This document shows positions 54,306-63,300 of a stretch of DNA of 64,000 bases, piece after piece. The DNA is from Alistipes sp. (lineage in GTDB: Bacteria > Bacteroidota > Bacteroidia > Bacteroidales > Rikenellaceae): NCBI GenBank assembly GCA_017629145.1, contig JAGBXR010000022.1:1-64000 (forward strand). The letters run 5' to 3'. Positions within the stretch are counted from its first letter, which is position 1. Each line of letters begins with the position of its first letter. The translations under genes and the position numbers were made by a program. Under the pieces are notes generated by a model. The model was not told where the DNA came from. It searched no databases and was given only the letters and a program-made list of their open reading frames with translations.

Positions 54306-55310
54306 CTACTTGAGAATGTCGATAAGTACACGCATCGCATCCTTTGCCGAGGCGTTATTGTAGAGCACCTCCCAAACCATATCGGCGATAGGCATTTCGA
54401 TGTTCTGATGCATCGAACTGCGGCGTATGCACTCGGCCGCGTAGTAGCCCTCGGCAACCATCGTCATCTCGTTCAATGCGCTCTTTACCGAGCATCCCTT
54501 ACCAAGGAGTGTGCCGAGTCGGCGGTTGCGGCTGAGTGGCGAGTAGCAGGTAACCAACAAATCGCCCATATATGCTGCTGCGTTGATGTCGCGGCCCTCG
54601 ATTGGCACTGCGCTATCGAGGAAGTGTTTCATCTCCGACGCACAGCCAGCGATGAGCACTGCGAGGAAGTTGTCGCCGTGGCGCAAACCTACGGCCATAC
54701 CTACAGCCAGAGCGTATACGTTCTTCATAATCGATGCCGCCTCAACGCCCAGCACGTCGTGTGATAGGGTGCAGCGGAAATAGTTGTTGGCAAGGAGCTC
54801 GCGCACCTGCTCTGCGGTGTCGCTACTCTCCGATGCCACAGTGAGATACGACAGACGACACTGTCCTACCTCCTCGGCGTGCGATGGGCCTGTAACCACG
54901 CACAATTTCGACATATCTACCCCGTAGTGGCGGTGCATATACTCCACAATTGTGAGGTAGTCGCCAGGGATGATACCCTTGACCATCGACACCACAATTT
55001 TGTCGCTCAAACTCTCGGTGAGTGGGGCGAGGAACTTGGGCAGGAATGCCGAAGGCATGGCCAGAATTACGACCGTTGCATCGCTTACGACCTCATTAAT
55101 GTCGTTCGAAGGTGTGATGAGGTCGCGAGGAAGGTCGCACCAGGGTAAATATTTAGGGTTGCGGCCACTGCTGCGTAGTGCGGTGGCGATATCGTCGTTG
55201 AGGACAAGCCACGATACGTGGTGTCCATTTTCTGTTAGTGTCTTGACAACTGCTGTAGCCCAGCTACCGTAGCCCAGTACGGCGCATTTGGCTTGCTGAT
55301 TTAGCTCCAT
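54306..55310 (-). CDS. gpsA: Glycerol-3-phosphate dehydrogenase [NAD(P)+]
   Basis: Reduces dihydroxyacetone phosphate to sn-glycerol 3-phosphate for phospholipid synthesis. It has 334 residues. The Rossmann GYGSWATAVVKTL lies near residue 13; the catalytic Lys is in IMKNVYALAVGMAVGLRHGDN, and the substrate-binding LLVTCYSPLSRNRRLG follows. It heads the gpsA-pgi operon; its promoter shares a central palindrome with that of mreB on the other strand. Confidence 0.95.
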   Translation of the reverse strand: MELNQQAKCAVLGYGSWATAVVKTLTENGHHVSWLVLNDDIATALRSSGRNPKYLPWCDLPRDLITPSNDINEVVSDATVVILAMPSAFLPKFLAPLTESLSDKIVVSMVKGIIPGDYLTIVEYMHRHYGVDMSKLCVVTGPSHAEEVGQCRLSYLTVASESSDTAEQVRELLANNYFRCTLSHDVLGVEAASIMKNVYALAVGMAVGLRHGDNFLAVLIAGCASEMKHFLDSAVPIEGRDINAAAYMGDLLVTCYSPLSRNRRLGTLLGKGCSVKSALNEMTMVAEGYYAAECIRRSSMHQNIEMPIADMVWEVLYNNASAKDAMRVLIDILK

Positions 55311-55327
55311 AGGAAAAAAATTATTGA

Positions 55328-55361
55328 CAAATTTAATAAAAATAAATGAAAGTGTTGCAAA
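55328..55361 (-). promoter_or_regulatory. Promoter of gpsA-pgi
   Basis: On the minus strand, TTTG (55361-55358), a 22-nt spacer, then TAAATTTG (55335-55328). The start codon is 18 nt downstream, so the leader is very short. Confidence 0.72.
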
Positions 55362-55387
55362 ATCTCCATATCTTTTTCCTATCTTTG
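55355..55387 (+). promoter_or_regulatory. Promoter of the mreBCD-mrdA-rodA operon
   Basis: TTG (55355-55357), a 22-nt spacer, then TATCTTTG (55380-55387). The TTG is the left half of TTGCAA, whose right half is the -33 of the gpsA promoter. Confidence 0.75.
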
Positions 55388-55628
55388 TGGGTGGTAATGC
55401 GCGCGTAGCGTGAGACGATGGGCTAAGTTGTTGAGATTTAGTCTCTTATTTCGCCTGCGTTTGTGGAGCGCGGAAGAGACAATTTTTTCCTGACTCTGCG
55501 CGTTATTTTTGGCAGCTGTCGCAATTTAGAGATAGATTTGGGATAGCTCCTTGCTCTATGTTTCGCGGTGAGCACGCCGCAGCATAGACCGAAGACTGTC
55601 AGTAAACGAAAATTAAAATATACGAGAT
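55388..55628 (+). promoter_or_regulatory. Long structured leader of mreB with attenuator-like hairpin
   Basis: About 235 nt without coding content. GTCTCTT (55441-55447) pairs with AAGAGAC (55474-55480), followed at once by AATTTTTT, an intrinsic terminator-like arrangement. The left arm could instead pair with GAGAC at 55412-55416, which would prevent that hairpin. A further hairpin, CTATG/CATAG around GCGG/CCGC, lies at 55556-55587. Attenuation of the cell-shape operon is inferred; the sensing event is unknown. Confidence 0.5.
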
Positions 55629-56657
55629 ATGGGACTCTTTTCACTAACACAGGATTTGGCGATTGACCTTGGTACCGCCAACACCCTGATAATGAACAAC
55701 GGCAAGGTCGTTGTTGACGAGCCATCGATTGTGGCTCTCAGCATCAAGACAGGTGACCTTATGGCAATTGGTCACAAGGCGCGAATGATGGATGGCCGTA
55801 CACACTCTAACATCCGTACAATCCGCCCACTCAAGGATGGTGTTATCGCTGACTTCGAGGCTACGGAGCTTATGCTTCGCGGTCTGATCAAGAAGGTGAA
55901 TGCTACGAAGGGCATCTTTGCACCATCACTTCGAATGATGATCTGCATCCCATCGGGTTCGACAAACGTCGAGATTCGTGCGGTGCGAGACTCTGCGCAG
56001 CACGCTGGAGGCCGCGAGATCTATCTTATTTTCGAGCCTATGGCGGCGGCTCTTGGTGCTGGTCTCGATGTCGAGGCTCCCGAGGGTAACCTCATCATCG
56101 ATATCGGTGGCGGTACGTCCGAGATTGCTTGTATCTCGTTGGGTGGTATCGTATGCTCGAAGTCTATCAACGTAGCTGGTGACGTCTTCACATACGATAT
56201 CCAGAACTATATCCGTCAGCAGCACGGCATCCGTATCGGTGAGCGTACTGCCGAGGAGATCAAGTGCTCGATTGGTGCAGCAGTTCCCGAGCTCGACAAC
56301 GAGCCCGAGGATTACATCTTCACAGGTTCGAATATGCTCACTAACCTCCCACAGACCGTTACGCTCAACTATAGCGAGATTGCATATGCTCTCGACAAGT
56401 CGCTCGTAAAGCTCGACAACGCCCTAATGGAGGTGTTGGAGGAGATGCCACCTGAGCTCTACTCTGACGTGGTGAAGAATGGTATCTACCTCGCAGGTGG
56501 TGGTGCGCTGATCAAGGGTCTCGACCAGCGTCTCTCGAAGAAGTCGGGTCTTCCTGTGCACATCGCCGAGGATCCGCTGCGCGCTATTGCTCGAGGTACT
56601 TGCATCGCCCTCAATAATATTGGCAACTTCTCATTCCTGATGGGTGGCGAAAAATAG
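55629..56657 (+). CDS. mreB: Rod shape-determining protein MreB
   Basis: Actin-like cytoskeletal ATPase that guides the elongasome. It has 342 residues. Actin-fold motifs: DLAIDLGTANTLI (phosphate 1), LIIDIGGGTSEIACIS (phosphate 2) and NGIYLAGGGALIKGLD (adenosine). The N-terminus starts MGLFSLTQ, with an amphipathic membrane-contact segment likely. It is first gene of the complete mreB-mreC-mreD-mrdA-rodA run. Long leader upstream; a hairpin and a 75-nt gap precede mreC. Confidence 0.97.
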   Translation: MGLFSLTQDLAIDLGTANTLIMNNGKVVVDEPSIVALSIKTGDLMAIGHKARMMDGRTHSNIRTIRPLKDGVIADFEATELMLRGLIKKVNATKGIFAPSLRMMICIPSGSTNVEIRAVRDSAQHAGGREIYLIFEPMAAALGAGLDVEAPEGNLIIDIGGGTSEIACISLGGIVCSKSINVAGDVFTYDIQNYIRQQHGIRIGERTAEEIKCSIGAAVPELDNEPEDYIFTGSNMLTNLPQTVTLNYSEIAYALDKSLVKLDNALMEVLEEMPPELYSDVVKNGIYLAGGGALIKGLDQRLSKKSGLPVHIAEDPLRAIARGTCIALNNIGNFSFLMGGEK

Positions 56658-56671
56658 TTTAACGTGATAGA

Positions 56672-56712
56672 TGTTGCATAGCAGGGCTGTCGCAGGTCTC
56701 TGTTATGCAACA
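56672..56712 (+). repeat. Hairpin between mreB and mreC
   Basis: TGTTGCATA (56672-56680) and TATGCAACA (56704-56712) form a perfect 9-bp stem with a 23-nt loop, 15 nt after the mreB stop. No T tract follows. It might set the ratio of mreB to downstream message by protecting the mreB 3' end. Confidence 0.65.
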
Positions 56713-56732
56713 GCTGTTGCTGAAGTTAGGGT

Positions 56733-57563
56733 ATGCAGAGACTCCTTGCGTTCATAAAGCAGATATACGTGGTGCTCATCTTCGTGCTTATCGAGGGTGT
56801 GGCACTATGGTGTTATGCCACATCTACACCCTACACCGAGGCCAAGATTCTATCGCGCACATCGGCTGTTGGCGGTGCTGTGAGCGGTATGGTCACCGAC
56901 GTGAAGCACTTCTTCTCGCTCTCGGATAAGAATCGCGACCTTACGGCACGTGTGGCGCATCTCGAGGAGATGCTCGCCTCGCGTATCGCTGATGAGGGTA
57001 TCGATATCGACTCGTTGAGCAGTATGATGAATGCCCGTACGGAGCTGGCATATCGCTACTATCCAGCGCGCGTAGTCTCGCTTACCTCCTCAAAACTGCG
57101 CAACTACCTTGTTATCGATCGCGGTGCTGACGATGGCATAGCCGCGAATATGGGTGTCATAACCCCCGATCGTGCATTGGTCGGATATGTCGTGTCGTGC
57201 TCGCCACGCTACTCTGTGGTTATGCCTGTGCTCAACGAGAAGTTCCGTATCGGTGGTTCGTTGGCCGAGAATAACTACACAGGCTCGGTGCGTTGGTCGG
57301 GAACTTCGACACATCACGTCGATTTGATCGACCTCTCGACATATGCCGATCCGAGGTTGGGTATGGCTGTCGAGGTGCGTTCGGAGCGTCTGCCCGAGGG
57401 TATCCTCATAGGTCACATCGACGATTTCGAGTTTAATGCTACGCAGACTGCCTACAGAGCACGTCTGCATCTGGCTGTAGACATCTCGCGTCTGGACAAT
57501 GTGATTGTGGTCGAGAACAGCCACTATGGCGAGATTGAGGGGTTGATGGAGACGATGGATTAA
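56733..57563 (+). CDS. mreC: Rod shape-determining protein MreC
   Basis: Inner membrane protein whose periplasmic part activates PBP2/RodA. It has 276 residues: one transmembrane helix (about 9-30), a coiled coil (about 65-90, LTARVAHLEEMLASRIAD), then the double beta-barrel domain (about 105-270) with LVIDRGADDGIAANMGVITPD (the conserved G-G region) and SVVMPVLNEKFRIGGSLAEN. Size and order are normal. Confidence 0.94.
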   Translation: MQRLLAFIKQIYVVLIFVLIEGVALWCYATSTPYTEAKILSRTSAVGGAVSGMVTDVKHFFSLSDKNRDLTARVAHLEEMLASRIADEGIDIDSLSSMMNARTELAYRYYPARVVSLTSSKLRNYLVIDRGADDGIAANMGVITPDRALVGYVVSCSPRYSVVMPVLNEKFRIGGSLAENNYTGSVRWSGTSTHHVDLIDLSTYADPRLGMAVEVRSERLPEGILIGHIDDFEFNATQTAYRARLHLAVDISRLDNVIVVENSHYGEIEGLMETMD

Positions 57564-57605
57564 TCAGGAACGATAGCGCCTTAAGGGCATAACGATACTT
57601 TCAGG

Positions 57606-58121
57606 ATGTATAAGTACATATCATACGTTTGGCTAATGGTGGCGGTGCTCGTCGCGCAGATATTTCTGCTCGACAACATCTCGATACACCTATGGCTGCG
57701 TCCGATGATATTTCCGCTCGTTATTCTTCTCCTTCCGATGGAGTGGCGAGCGTTATGGGTGATGCTCATAGCTCTGCTTACGGGCTTGCTTATGGACATA
57801 AGCCTGGGCGGTGCAGGTCTCTATGTAGCCTCGTTGCTGCCACTTGCGCTGCTGCGTAGCACGCTGATGTATTTGGCCACTAACCGCGTGGTCGAGGCAA
57901 GCGACCAGACGTCGCTGCTCTCGCGTTTGAGCCTTCGTCAGCTTATGACCTACCTGGCTCTGGCGTTGTTGCTGCATCACGCGCTCTTCTTCCTTCTCGA
58001 AACTCTCTCTTTGGCGCATCCTCTGCGCCTCGTAGCTACGATACTTTTCAGCACGCTGCTCTCGACGGTTGTGGCGTGGCCCATTGTGCGAATATTCGTA
58101 GGTAAAGTTCTGGGACGATGA
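57606..58121 (+). CDS. mreD: Rod shape-determining protein MreD
   Basis: A 171-residue integral membrane protein of the elongasome with about five hydrophobic helices (for example LMVAVLVAQIFLLDN at the start and LRLVATILFSTLLSTVVAWP at the end). LLTGLLMDISLGGAGLYVAS is the conserved GLLxDxxxGxxxG part. Its stop overlaps the mrdA start in an ATGA junction, so the two are translationally coupled. Confidence 0.92.
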   Translation: MYKYISYVWLMVAVLVAQIFLLDNISIHLWLRPMIFPLVILLLPMEWRALWVMLIALLTGLLMDISLGGAGLYVASLLPLALLRSTLMYLATNRVVEASDQTSLLSRLSLRQLMTYLALALLLHHALFFLLETLSLAHPLRLVATILFSTLLSTVVAWPIVRIFVGKVLGR

Positions 58122-59992
58122 CACGTTACGATAGAGGTTTTCAGCGTTTTCTGCATCTGCGCCTTGTGGTGCTATTGGCAGCTGTGGTTATCCTCGGCAG
58201 ACTCTTCTACGTGCAGATTATCGACGATAAATATGACCGTATGGCTACGGCAAATATCATACGCCGCCCCGAGGTGGAGTTCCCGATGCGTGGCGAGGTG
58301 CTCGACCGCAATGGCGAGTATCTGGTGCGTAGCCGTGTATGCTACGACGTGATGGTCGTCACGTCGAATATCCCCAAGCAGGGTTTCGATACTGTGCGTA
58401 TGGCGCAGATTTTGGGTATGGACATAGAGAAGCTCCGCTCGCAGATTAGCAAGGCACGCCGTTCGCCACGTGCTCCGTTCCTTGTTACGGGCTATCTCTC
58501 GCAGGAGGCAAAGCTCATCCTCGATGAGGGACACTTCGATGGTTTCTATACGCGTTTCCGTACAGCACGCGAATATCCACGCAAGATTGGAGGCAATCTG
58601 CTTGGTTATGTGAGTGAGGTTACAGCCGAGCAGGTCAAGAAATTTCCCTACTACGAGGCTGGCGACTATATTGGCGTAGGTGGCGTGGAGTCGGCCTACG
58701 AGACTGATTTGCGTGGTGAGAAGGGTGTGAGTTATCGTATCTACGACACACACGGAGCTTTGAAGGGCTCATATTTCGATGGTGCGATGGATGTGCTTCC
58801 TGTCAAGGGTAGCCAGCTGGTGTCGACCATCGACGGCCGTCTTCAGGAGTTTGCCGAGGAGCTTATGAAGGGTAAGGTGGGTGCTGTGGTAGCCATCGAG
58901 CCTTCGACAGGCGAGATTCTGGTTATGGTATCTTCGCCAACGTATAATCCCGATTTGATGGTGGGCCGCGAGCGTAACAACAACTACGCGCGAATGTTGC
59001 ACGACCAGCGTAATCCGCAGTTCAACCGTGCGGTTAAGGCGAAGTATCCCCCGGGCTCGACCTTCAAACTCGTGCAGGGCCTCATCGGCTTGCAAGAGGG
59101 CGTGCTTCGTCCACGCGATATGCACCCTTGTAGCGAGGGTTATAGCTATGGTAGCCGTAAGATGAAGTGCCACGCACACCGCTCGCCTGTCGATTTGCGC
59201 GATGCTGTGGCGACATCGTGCAACGCCTACTTCTGCTACGTATTCAAGGATGTGATCACCAACCCCAAGTATGGTGCGATACGCGAGGGCGTCAAGGCGT
59301 GGAACGAGTATGTATACAGCTTTGGCTTCGGTCGCAAGCTCGGCAGCGACTTCTATGGCGAGGGAGCAGGTTTTGTTCCTACGCCCGAGTATTACGACCG
59401 TAAGTACGGTAGATGGAACTATGGCTCGGTGCTTTCGTGCGCTATTGGTCAGGGCGAGATGGGTTGTACGCCGTTGCAGATGGCAAACCTTGCGGCAATT
59501 ATTGCCAACCGAGGCTACTACTACATACCTCATATCATCAAGGGCATCGAGGGTCGCGACTCGATAGATGCGCGTTTCTACGAGCGTCAGTACACGATGG
59601 TCGACTCGGTACACTTTGTACCCATCGTCGAGGGTATGTGGCGCGGTGTTAACGAGTGGGGTACGTCGGGCGGCGCGAAGCTTGAGGGCTGGGATGTCTG
59701 CGGTAAGACAGGTACGGCGCAGAACCCCAATGGCAAGGATCACTCTACGTTCTTGTCGTTTGCGCCAAAGGATAATCCCAAGATTGCAATCTCGGTATAT
59801 GTCGAGCACGGTGGCTTTGGTGCGACTATCGCTGTGCCTATTGCCTCGCTTATCGAGGAACTCTATCTTACCGATACGATTAAACGTCCGAATCTTGTGG
59901 AGCAGGTGCTCAATATGACGCCTAACTATAGCCACTACGACAAGATGCAGAAGAAGTATGACGCAGCGCGTGCTGCAAAAGCAAAAAAATAG
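58118..59992 (+). CDS. mrdA: Penicillin-binding protein 2
   Basis: Elongasome transpeptidase that cross-links peptidoglycan. It has 624 residues: N-terminal membrane anchor (about 12-30), dimerisation/pedestal domain (about 45-220, with IIRRPEVEFPMRGEVLDRNG), then the transpeptidase domain with active-site STFK (in YPPGSTFKLVQGL, near 313), SCN (ATSCNAYFCY) and KTGTAQN. All key residues are present. It overlaps mreD by 4 nt; rodA follows 9 nt later. Confidence 0.96.
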   Translation: MTRYDRGFQRFLHLRLVVLLAAVVILGRLFYVQIIDDKYDRMATANIIRRPEVEFPMRGEVLDRNGEYLVRSRVCYDVMVVTSNIPKQGFDTVRMAQILGMDIEKLRSQISKARRSPRAPFLVTGYLSQEAKLILDEGHFDGFYTRFRTAREYPRKIGGNLLGYVSEVTAEQVKKFPYYEAGDYIGVGGVESAYETDLRGEKGVSYRIYDTHGALKGSYFDGAMDVLPVKGSQLVSTIDGRLQEFAEELMKGKVGAVVAIEPSTGEILVMVSSPTYNPDLMVGRERNNNYARMLHDQRNPQFNRAVKAKYPPGSTFKLVQGLIGLQEGVLRPRDMHPCSEGYSYGSRKMKCHAHRSPVDLRDAVATSCNAYFCYVFKDVITNPKYGAIREGVKAWNEYVYSFGFGRKLGSDFYGEGAGFVPTPEYYDRKYGRWNYGSVLSCAIGQGEMGCTPLQMANLAAIIANRGYYYIPHIIKGIEGRDSIDARFYERQYTMVDSVHFVPIVEGMWRGVNEWGTSGGAKLEGWDVCGKTGTAQNPNGKDHSTFLSFAPKDNPKIAISVYVEHGGFGATIAVPIASLIEELYLTDTIKRPNLVEQVLNMTPNYSHYDKMQKKYDAARAAKAKK

Positions 59993-60001
59993 GGAACAAC
60001 G

Positions 60002-61444
60002 ATGAAGAACTACTACGACTCTATGTCGCGAGGCGGAAATATGAGCCTGTTTGGCAATGTCGACCTCGTTGCGCTGGGACTATATATAGCCCTGGTGCTC
60101 ATCGGTCTGCTCTCTATCACTTCGGCATCCTACGATAGCGAGTCGACCAGCATCTTTTCGATGCAGCACAACTATATGAAGCAGCTTATGTGGATAGGCT
60201 TCTCGTCGGTGGCGGCTGTCGTCATCCTACTTCTGGAGCGTAGCTACTTCCATATGTTCTCCTATCCGGCCTATGTATTTGGTATTCTTATGCTGCTGGC
60301 CTGTCTGCTCTTCGGTCGCGAGGTAAATGGTGCAAAGGCGTGGTTTGAGTTCGGAAGTGTCAGAATTCAGCCTGTGGAGTTTGTGAAGATTGCTACGGCG
60401 CTAACGATGGCGCGCGTGATGAGTTCCTACTCGTTCAATATCAATCGAATATCGGATCTTGCCAAGATTATCGGCGTATTGCTGCTACCGTTGGCGATCA
60501 TCATCAAGCAGAACGATACAGGCTCGGGACTGGTGCTCGGAGCATTTATCTTTGTGATGTACCGTGAGGGACTCACGAAGTATCTCTACTTCCCGGCAAT
60601 ATTCACCGTGGCGCTGTTCATATGCTCGTTTATCTTTGCGCCCGAGGCGATATTCATCACGCTGCTCATACTCTTTGCCGCCTACACGCTGCTTAAGACG
60701 GGTGCGGTGCTTGTTCACGTGCGTTTCTTGGCTGCGATGTTCTGCGCGATGATTCTGCTTGCTGTGGCTACGCCCTTAAGTGCATATCAGTCGATTATGA
60801 TTGTCTGTGCCATTGCAGCAGTAGCATTGGGTATTATCGCCATTAAATCGCGCGCCCTGATGCTGTTGTGGCCTGTGATGATGTATATCTACGCTATGCT
60901 ATTTGTACCGACGTGCGATTTCCTCTTCACCAAACTCGAGCCGCATCAGCAAAACCGAATACTCACCTTTGTGGGTATGAAGAGCGATCCGAAGGGTATC
61001 GACTACAATGTCATACAGTCGCAGATTGCCATTGGCTCGGGTAACTTCTTCGGCAAGGGATATATGCAGGGCACGCAGATTCGCTACGACTATGTCCCCG
61101 AGAAGCACACCGACTTTATCTTCTGTACGGTAGGCGAGGAGTGGGGTTTCTTCGGCACGTTGTTCGTTATCTCGCTCTACGTGGCTCTCATCTTCCGACT
61201 TATGCGTATGGGAGAGCGCATTGGCGAGACCTTCGGGCGTGTATATTGCTACTCGGTAGCCGCCATACTTCTCTTCCACGTGTGGGTGAATGTCGGTATG
61301 ACTATCGGCCTTATGCCTGTGATGGGTATCCCGTTGCCATTGATGAGCTATGGCGGATCGTCGCTTGTAGCCTTTACAATATTGATTATGATAGCAATAC
61401 GCCTCGATGCTTCGACCGATGACAAGAGTGTCTACTCGGTGTAG
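60002..61444 (+). CDS. rodA: Peptidoglycan glycosyltransferase RodA
   Basis: SEDS-family polymerase paired with PBP2. Its 480 residues are longer than the typical 370-420 because of extra hydrophobic segments in the middle (about 195-305, several consecutive helices). Conserved parts: AWFEFGSVRIQPVEFVKIA, KQNDTGSGLVLGAFIFVMY (with the catalytic Asp after QN), DFIFCTVGEEWGFFG and MPVMGIPLPLMSYGGSSL near the end. At least ten membrane helices. It closes the elongasome operon; surE follows at 24 nt. Confidence 0.95.
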   Translation: MKNYYDSMSRGGNMSLFGNVDLVALGLYIALVLIGLLSITSASYDSESTSIFSMQHNYMKQLMWIGFSSVAAVVILLLERSYFHMFSYPAYVFGILMLLACLLFGREVNGAKAWFEFGSVRIQPVEFVKIATALTMARVMSSYSFNINRISDLAKIIGVLLLPLAIIIKQNDTGSGLVLGAFIFVMYREGLTKYLYFPAIFTVALFICSFIFAPEAIFITLLILFAAYTLLKTGAVLVHVRFLAAMFCAMILLAVATPLSAYQSIMIVCAIAAVALGIIAIKSRALMLLWPVMMYIYAMLFVPTCDFLFTKLEPHQQNRILTFVGMKSDPKGIDYNVIQSQIAIGSGNFFGKGYMQGTQIRYDYVPEKHTDFIFCTVGEEWGFFGTLFVISLYVALIFRLMRMGERIGETFGRVYCYSVAAILLFHVWVNVGMTIGLMPVMGIPLPLMSYGGSSLVAFTILIMIAIRLDASTDDKSVYSV

Positions 61445-61468
61445 CGGAGGCGAGAAATATGCAAAACT

Positions 61469-62248
61469 ATGGAGAACCGAAGAGTAATATTTGTGACCAA
61501 CGACGACAGCTACCTCTCGAAGGGCTTTCGTGCTGCCGTAGAGATAGCTCGTGAGTTTGGCGATGTTGTAGCCATTGCGCCTGATAGGGTGCAGAGCGGT
61601 ATGAGCCAGGCCATAACCATCAACAATCCGCTCTTCATCCGCGAGGTGGAGCGTGGTGAGGGCTACGAGATTCACGCCCTCTCGGGTACGCCGGTCGATT
61701 GTGCCAAGATCGCCTTCGACCACATATTCCTCGGTCGTAAGGTAGACCTTGTGATTTCGGGTATCAACCACGGCTCGAATGCAGCGGTAAATGTTATGTA
61801 CTCGGGAACGATGGGTGCAGCTATCGAGGGTAGCTTCTATGGCGTGCCATCTATCGGTCTCTCGCTTGATGACCACGCCGCAGATGCCGATTTCGAGGGT
61901 GCTGTGGAGTATGGCCGTCAGATTGTGGCTTCGGTATTGGCGGCTGCCGATACGTTGCCCCGACCATTGTGTCTGAATGTAAATGTGCCACGTTGCCCAA
62001 AGTCGGCAATCAAGGGTATACGCCTCTGTCGTCAGACGCGAGGCTTCTGGCGCGAGGCTTTCTATGCGCGTAAAGATCCGCAGGGCCGCGATTACTTCTG
62101 GCTTACGGGAGCATTCCAGAATGCCGAGCCACAGGCCGAGGATAGCGATGAGTGGGCATTGGCTCACTACTACGTAGCTGTGGTGCCTGTGCAGGTCGAT
62201 ATGACGGACTACAAGATGCTCAAGGCGCTGGATGGCGTTGTTAAGTAG
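61469..62248 (+). CDS. surE: 5'/3'-nucleotidase SurE
   Basis: A 259-residue metal-dependent phosphatase that removes phosphate from nucleoside monophosphates, linked to stationary-phase survival. The metal site is present: VTNDDSY at the N-terminus (Asn and two Asp), SGMSQAITI, and ISGINHGSNAAVNVMYSGTMGAA. The usual Gly-Ile after NDD is replaced by Ser-Tyr, a variation at a non-ligand place. It lies between rodA and the histidine kinase (20 nt), same strand. Confidence 0.94.
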   Translation: MENRRVIFVTNDDSYLSKGFRAAVEIAREFGDVVAIAPDRVQSGMSQAITINNPLFIREVERGEGYEIHALSGTPVDCAKIAFDHIFLGRKVDLVISGINHGSNAAVNVMYSGTMGAAIEGSFYGVPSIGLSLDDHAADADFEGAVEYGRQIVASVLAAADTLPRPLCLNVNVPRCPKSAIKGIRLCRQTRGFWREAFYARKDPQGRDYFWLTGAFQNAEPQAEDSDEWALAHYYVAVVPVQVDMTDYKMLKALDGVVK

Positions 62249-62268
62249 CTTTTAAAAGCATTAGGGTT

Positions 62269-63300
62269 ATGAGTGGCGTAGAGATACTGATGATTGTTGC
62301 TATCGTTATGCAGAGCGTAGCGGCCATCATTGCGTTACATCTTGTCAATAAGACGCGTTTCAGCGCTCTGTGGATATGCTGCTTCATCGCCCTTATGTTG
62401 CTTGTTGTCGAGCGTTTTCTTCAGCTTCGAAATTTCGATGGACACCCTATCCCAAGTATGACCTATGCCTGGGTGGGTATTGTCGTGTCTATATGTTTCT
62501 CGATAGGTGTTGTCTGTGCGTTGTTCCTCGTGCGCCACGTCGATCGTATGACGCAGCACCGCCGACTCCTCGAGAATAGGCTTATGACCGCAGTGCTCCG
62601 CACCGAGGAGCGCTCGCGTGCCGAGTTCTCGCGCGAGTTGCACGATGGTCTCGGCCCGTTGCTCTCGTCGGCGAAGATGTCGCTGTCGGTATTTTCGCGT
62701 GTCGATATGGAGGATAAAAACCGAGTGATTCTCCAGAATACCGCCTCGGTTATCGACGAGGCTATCCGCTCGTTGCGCGAGATTTCCAATAACCTTTCGC
62801 CACATATGCTCATCAACTTCGGTCTTGTGCGCGGCATCAACAACTTCGTCGACCGCGTCAGCTCGATGCACCAGACACCTATTCTGTTTCGCACTACACT
62901 GCGCGATGAGCGTTACGACTCCAATATCGAGGTTATCCTCTACCGCGTGGTATGCGAGCTTATCAACAACTCGCTCAAGCACTCGGGTTGCAAGCAGATT
63001 ACCTTAAGCCTTACGCTCGAGGGTAGCAACCTTCGTCTCGAGTATCGCGACGATGGCAGGGGCTTTGTACCCAACGATGTTCTCGATTATGGGGGTATGG
63101 GTCTTTCGAATATCCGTTCGCGCATATCGTCGCTTGAGGGTACATTCCGCATCGAGAGTGCGCCCGGACGTGGTATGTCGGCAGTAGCTGTAGTATCGAC
63201 ACTTATGCCTATGGTAGGCTTGTCGAACAGCGATCTTGAGAAACTAACCAGTATGAACTATGATAGAAGGAAAAAAGGTAAAAATCGCGCTCGTCGATGA
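62269..63300 (+). CDS. Membrane sensor histidine kinase (HisKA_3 / NarX-LiaS type)
   Basis: A 343-residue kinase with three hydrophobic helices (about 5-25, 32-50 and 66-89) and no sizeable extracytoplasmic sensor domain, so the signal is probably sensed in or near the membrane. The dimerisation and phosphorylation helix has SRELHDGLGP with His125. The ATPase domain has N-box ELINNSLKHSG, GRGF, and GMGLSNIRSRI. The C-terminal tail overlaps the next gene by 41 nt. Pairs with the NarL-type regulator that follows. Confidence 0.93.
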   Translation: MSGVEILMIVAIVMQSVAAIIALHLVNKTRFSALWICCFIALMLLVVERFLQLRNFDGHPIPSMTYAWVGIVVSICFSIGVVCALFLVRHVDRMTQHRRLLENRLMTAVLRTEERSRAEFSRELHDGLGPLLSSAKMSLSVFSRVDMEDKNRVILQNTASVIDEAIRSLREISNNLSPHMLINFGLVRGINNFVDRVSSMHQTPILFRTTLRDERYDSNIEVILYRVVCELINNSLKHSGCKQITLSLTLEGSNLRLEYRDDGRGFVPNDVLDYGGMGLSNIRSRISSLEGTFRIESAPGRGMSAVAVVSTLMPMVGLSNSDLEKLTSMNYDRRKKGKNRARR

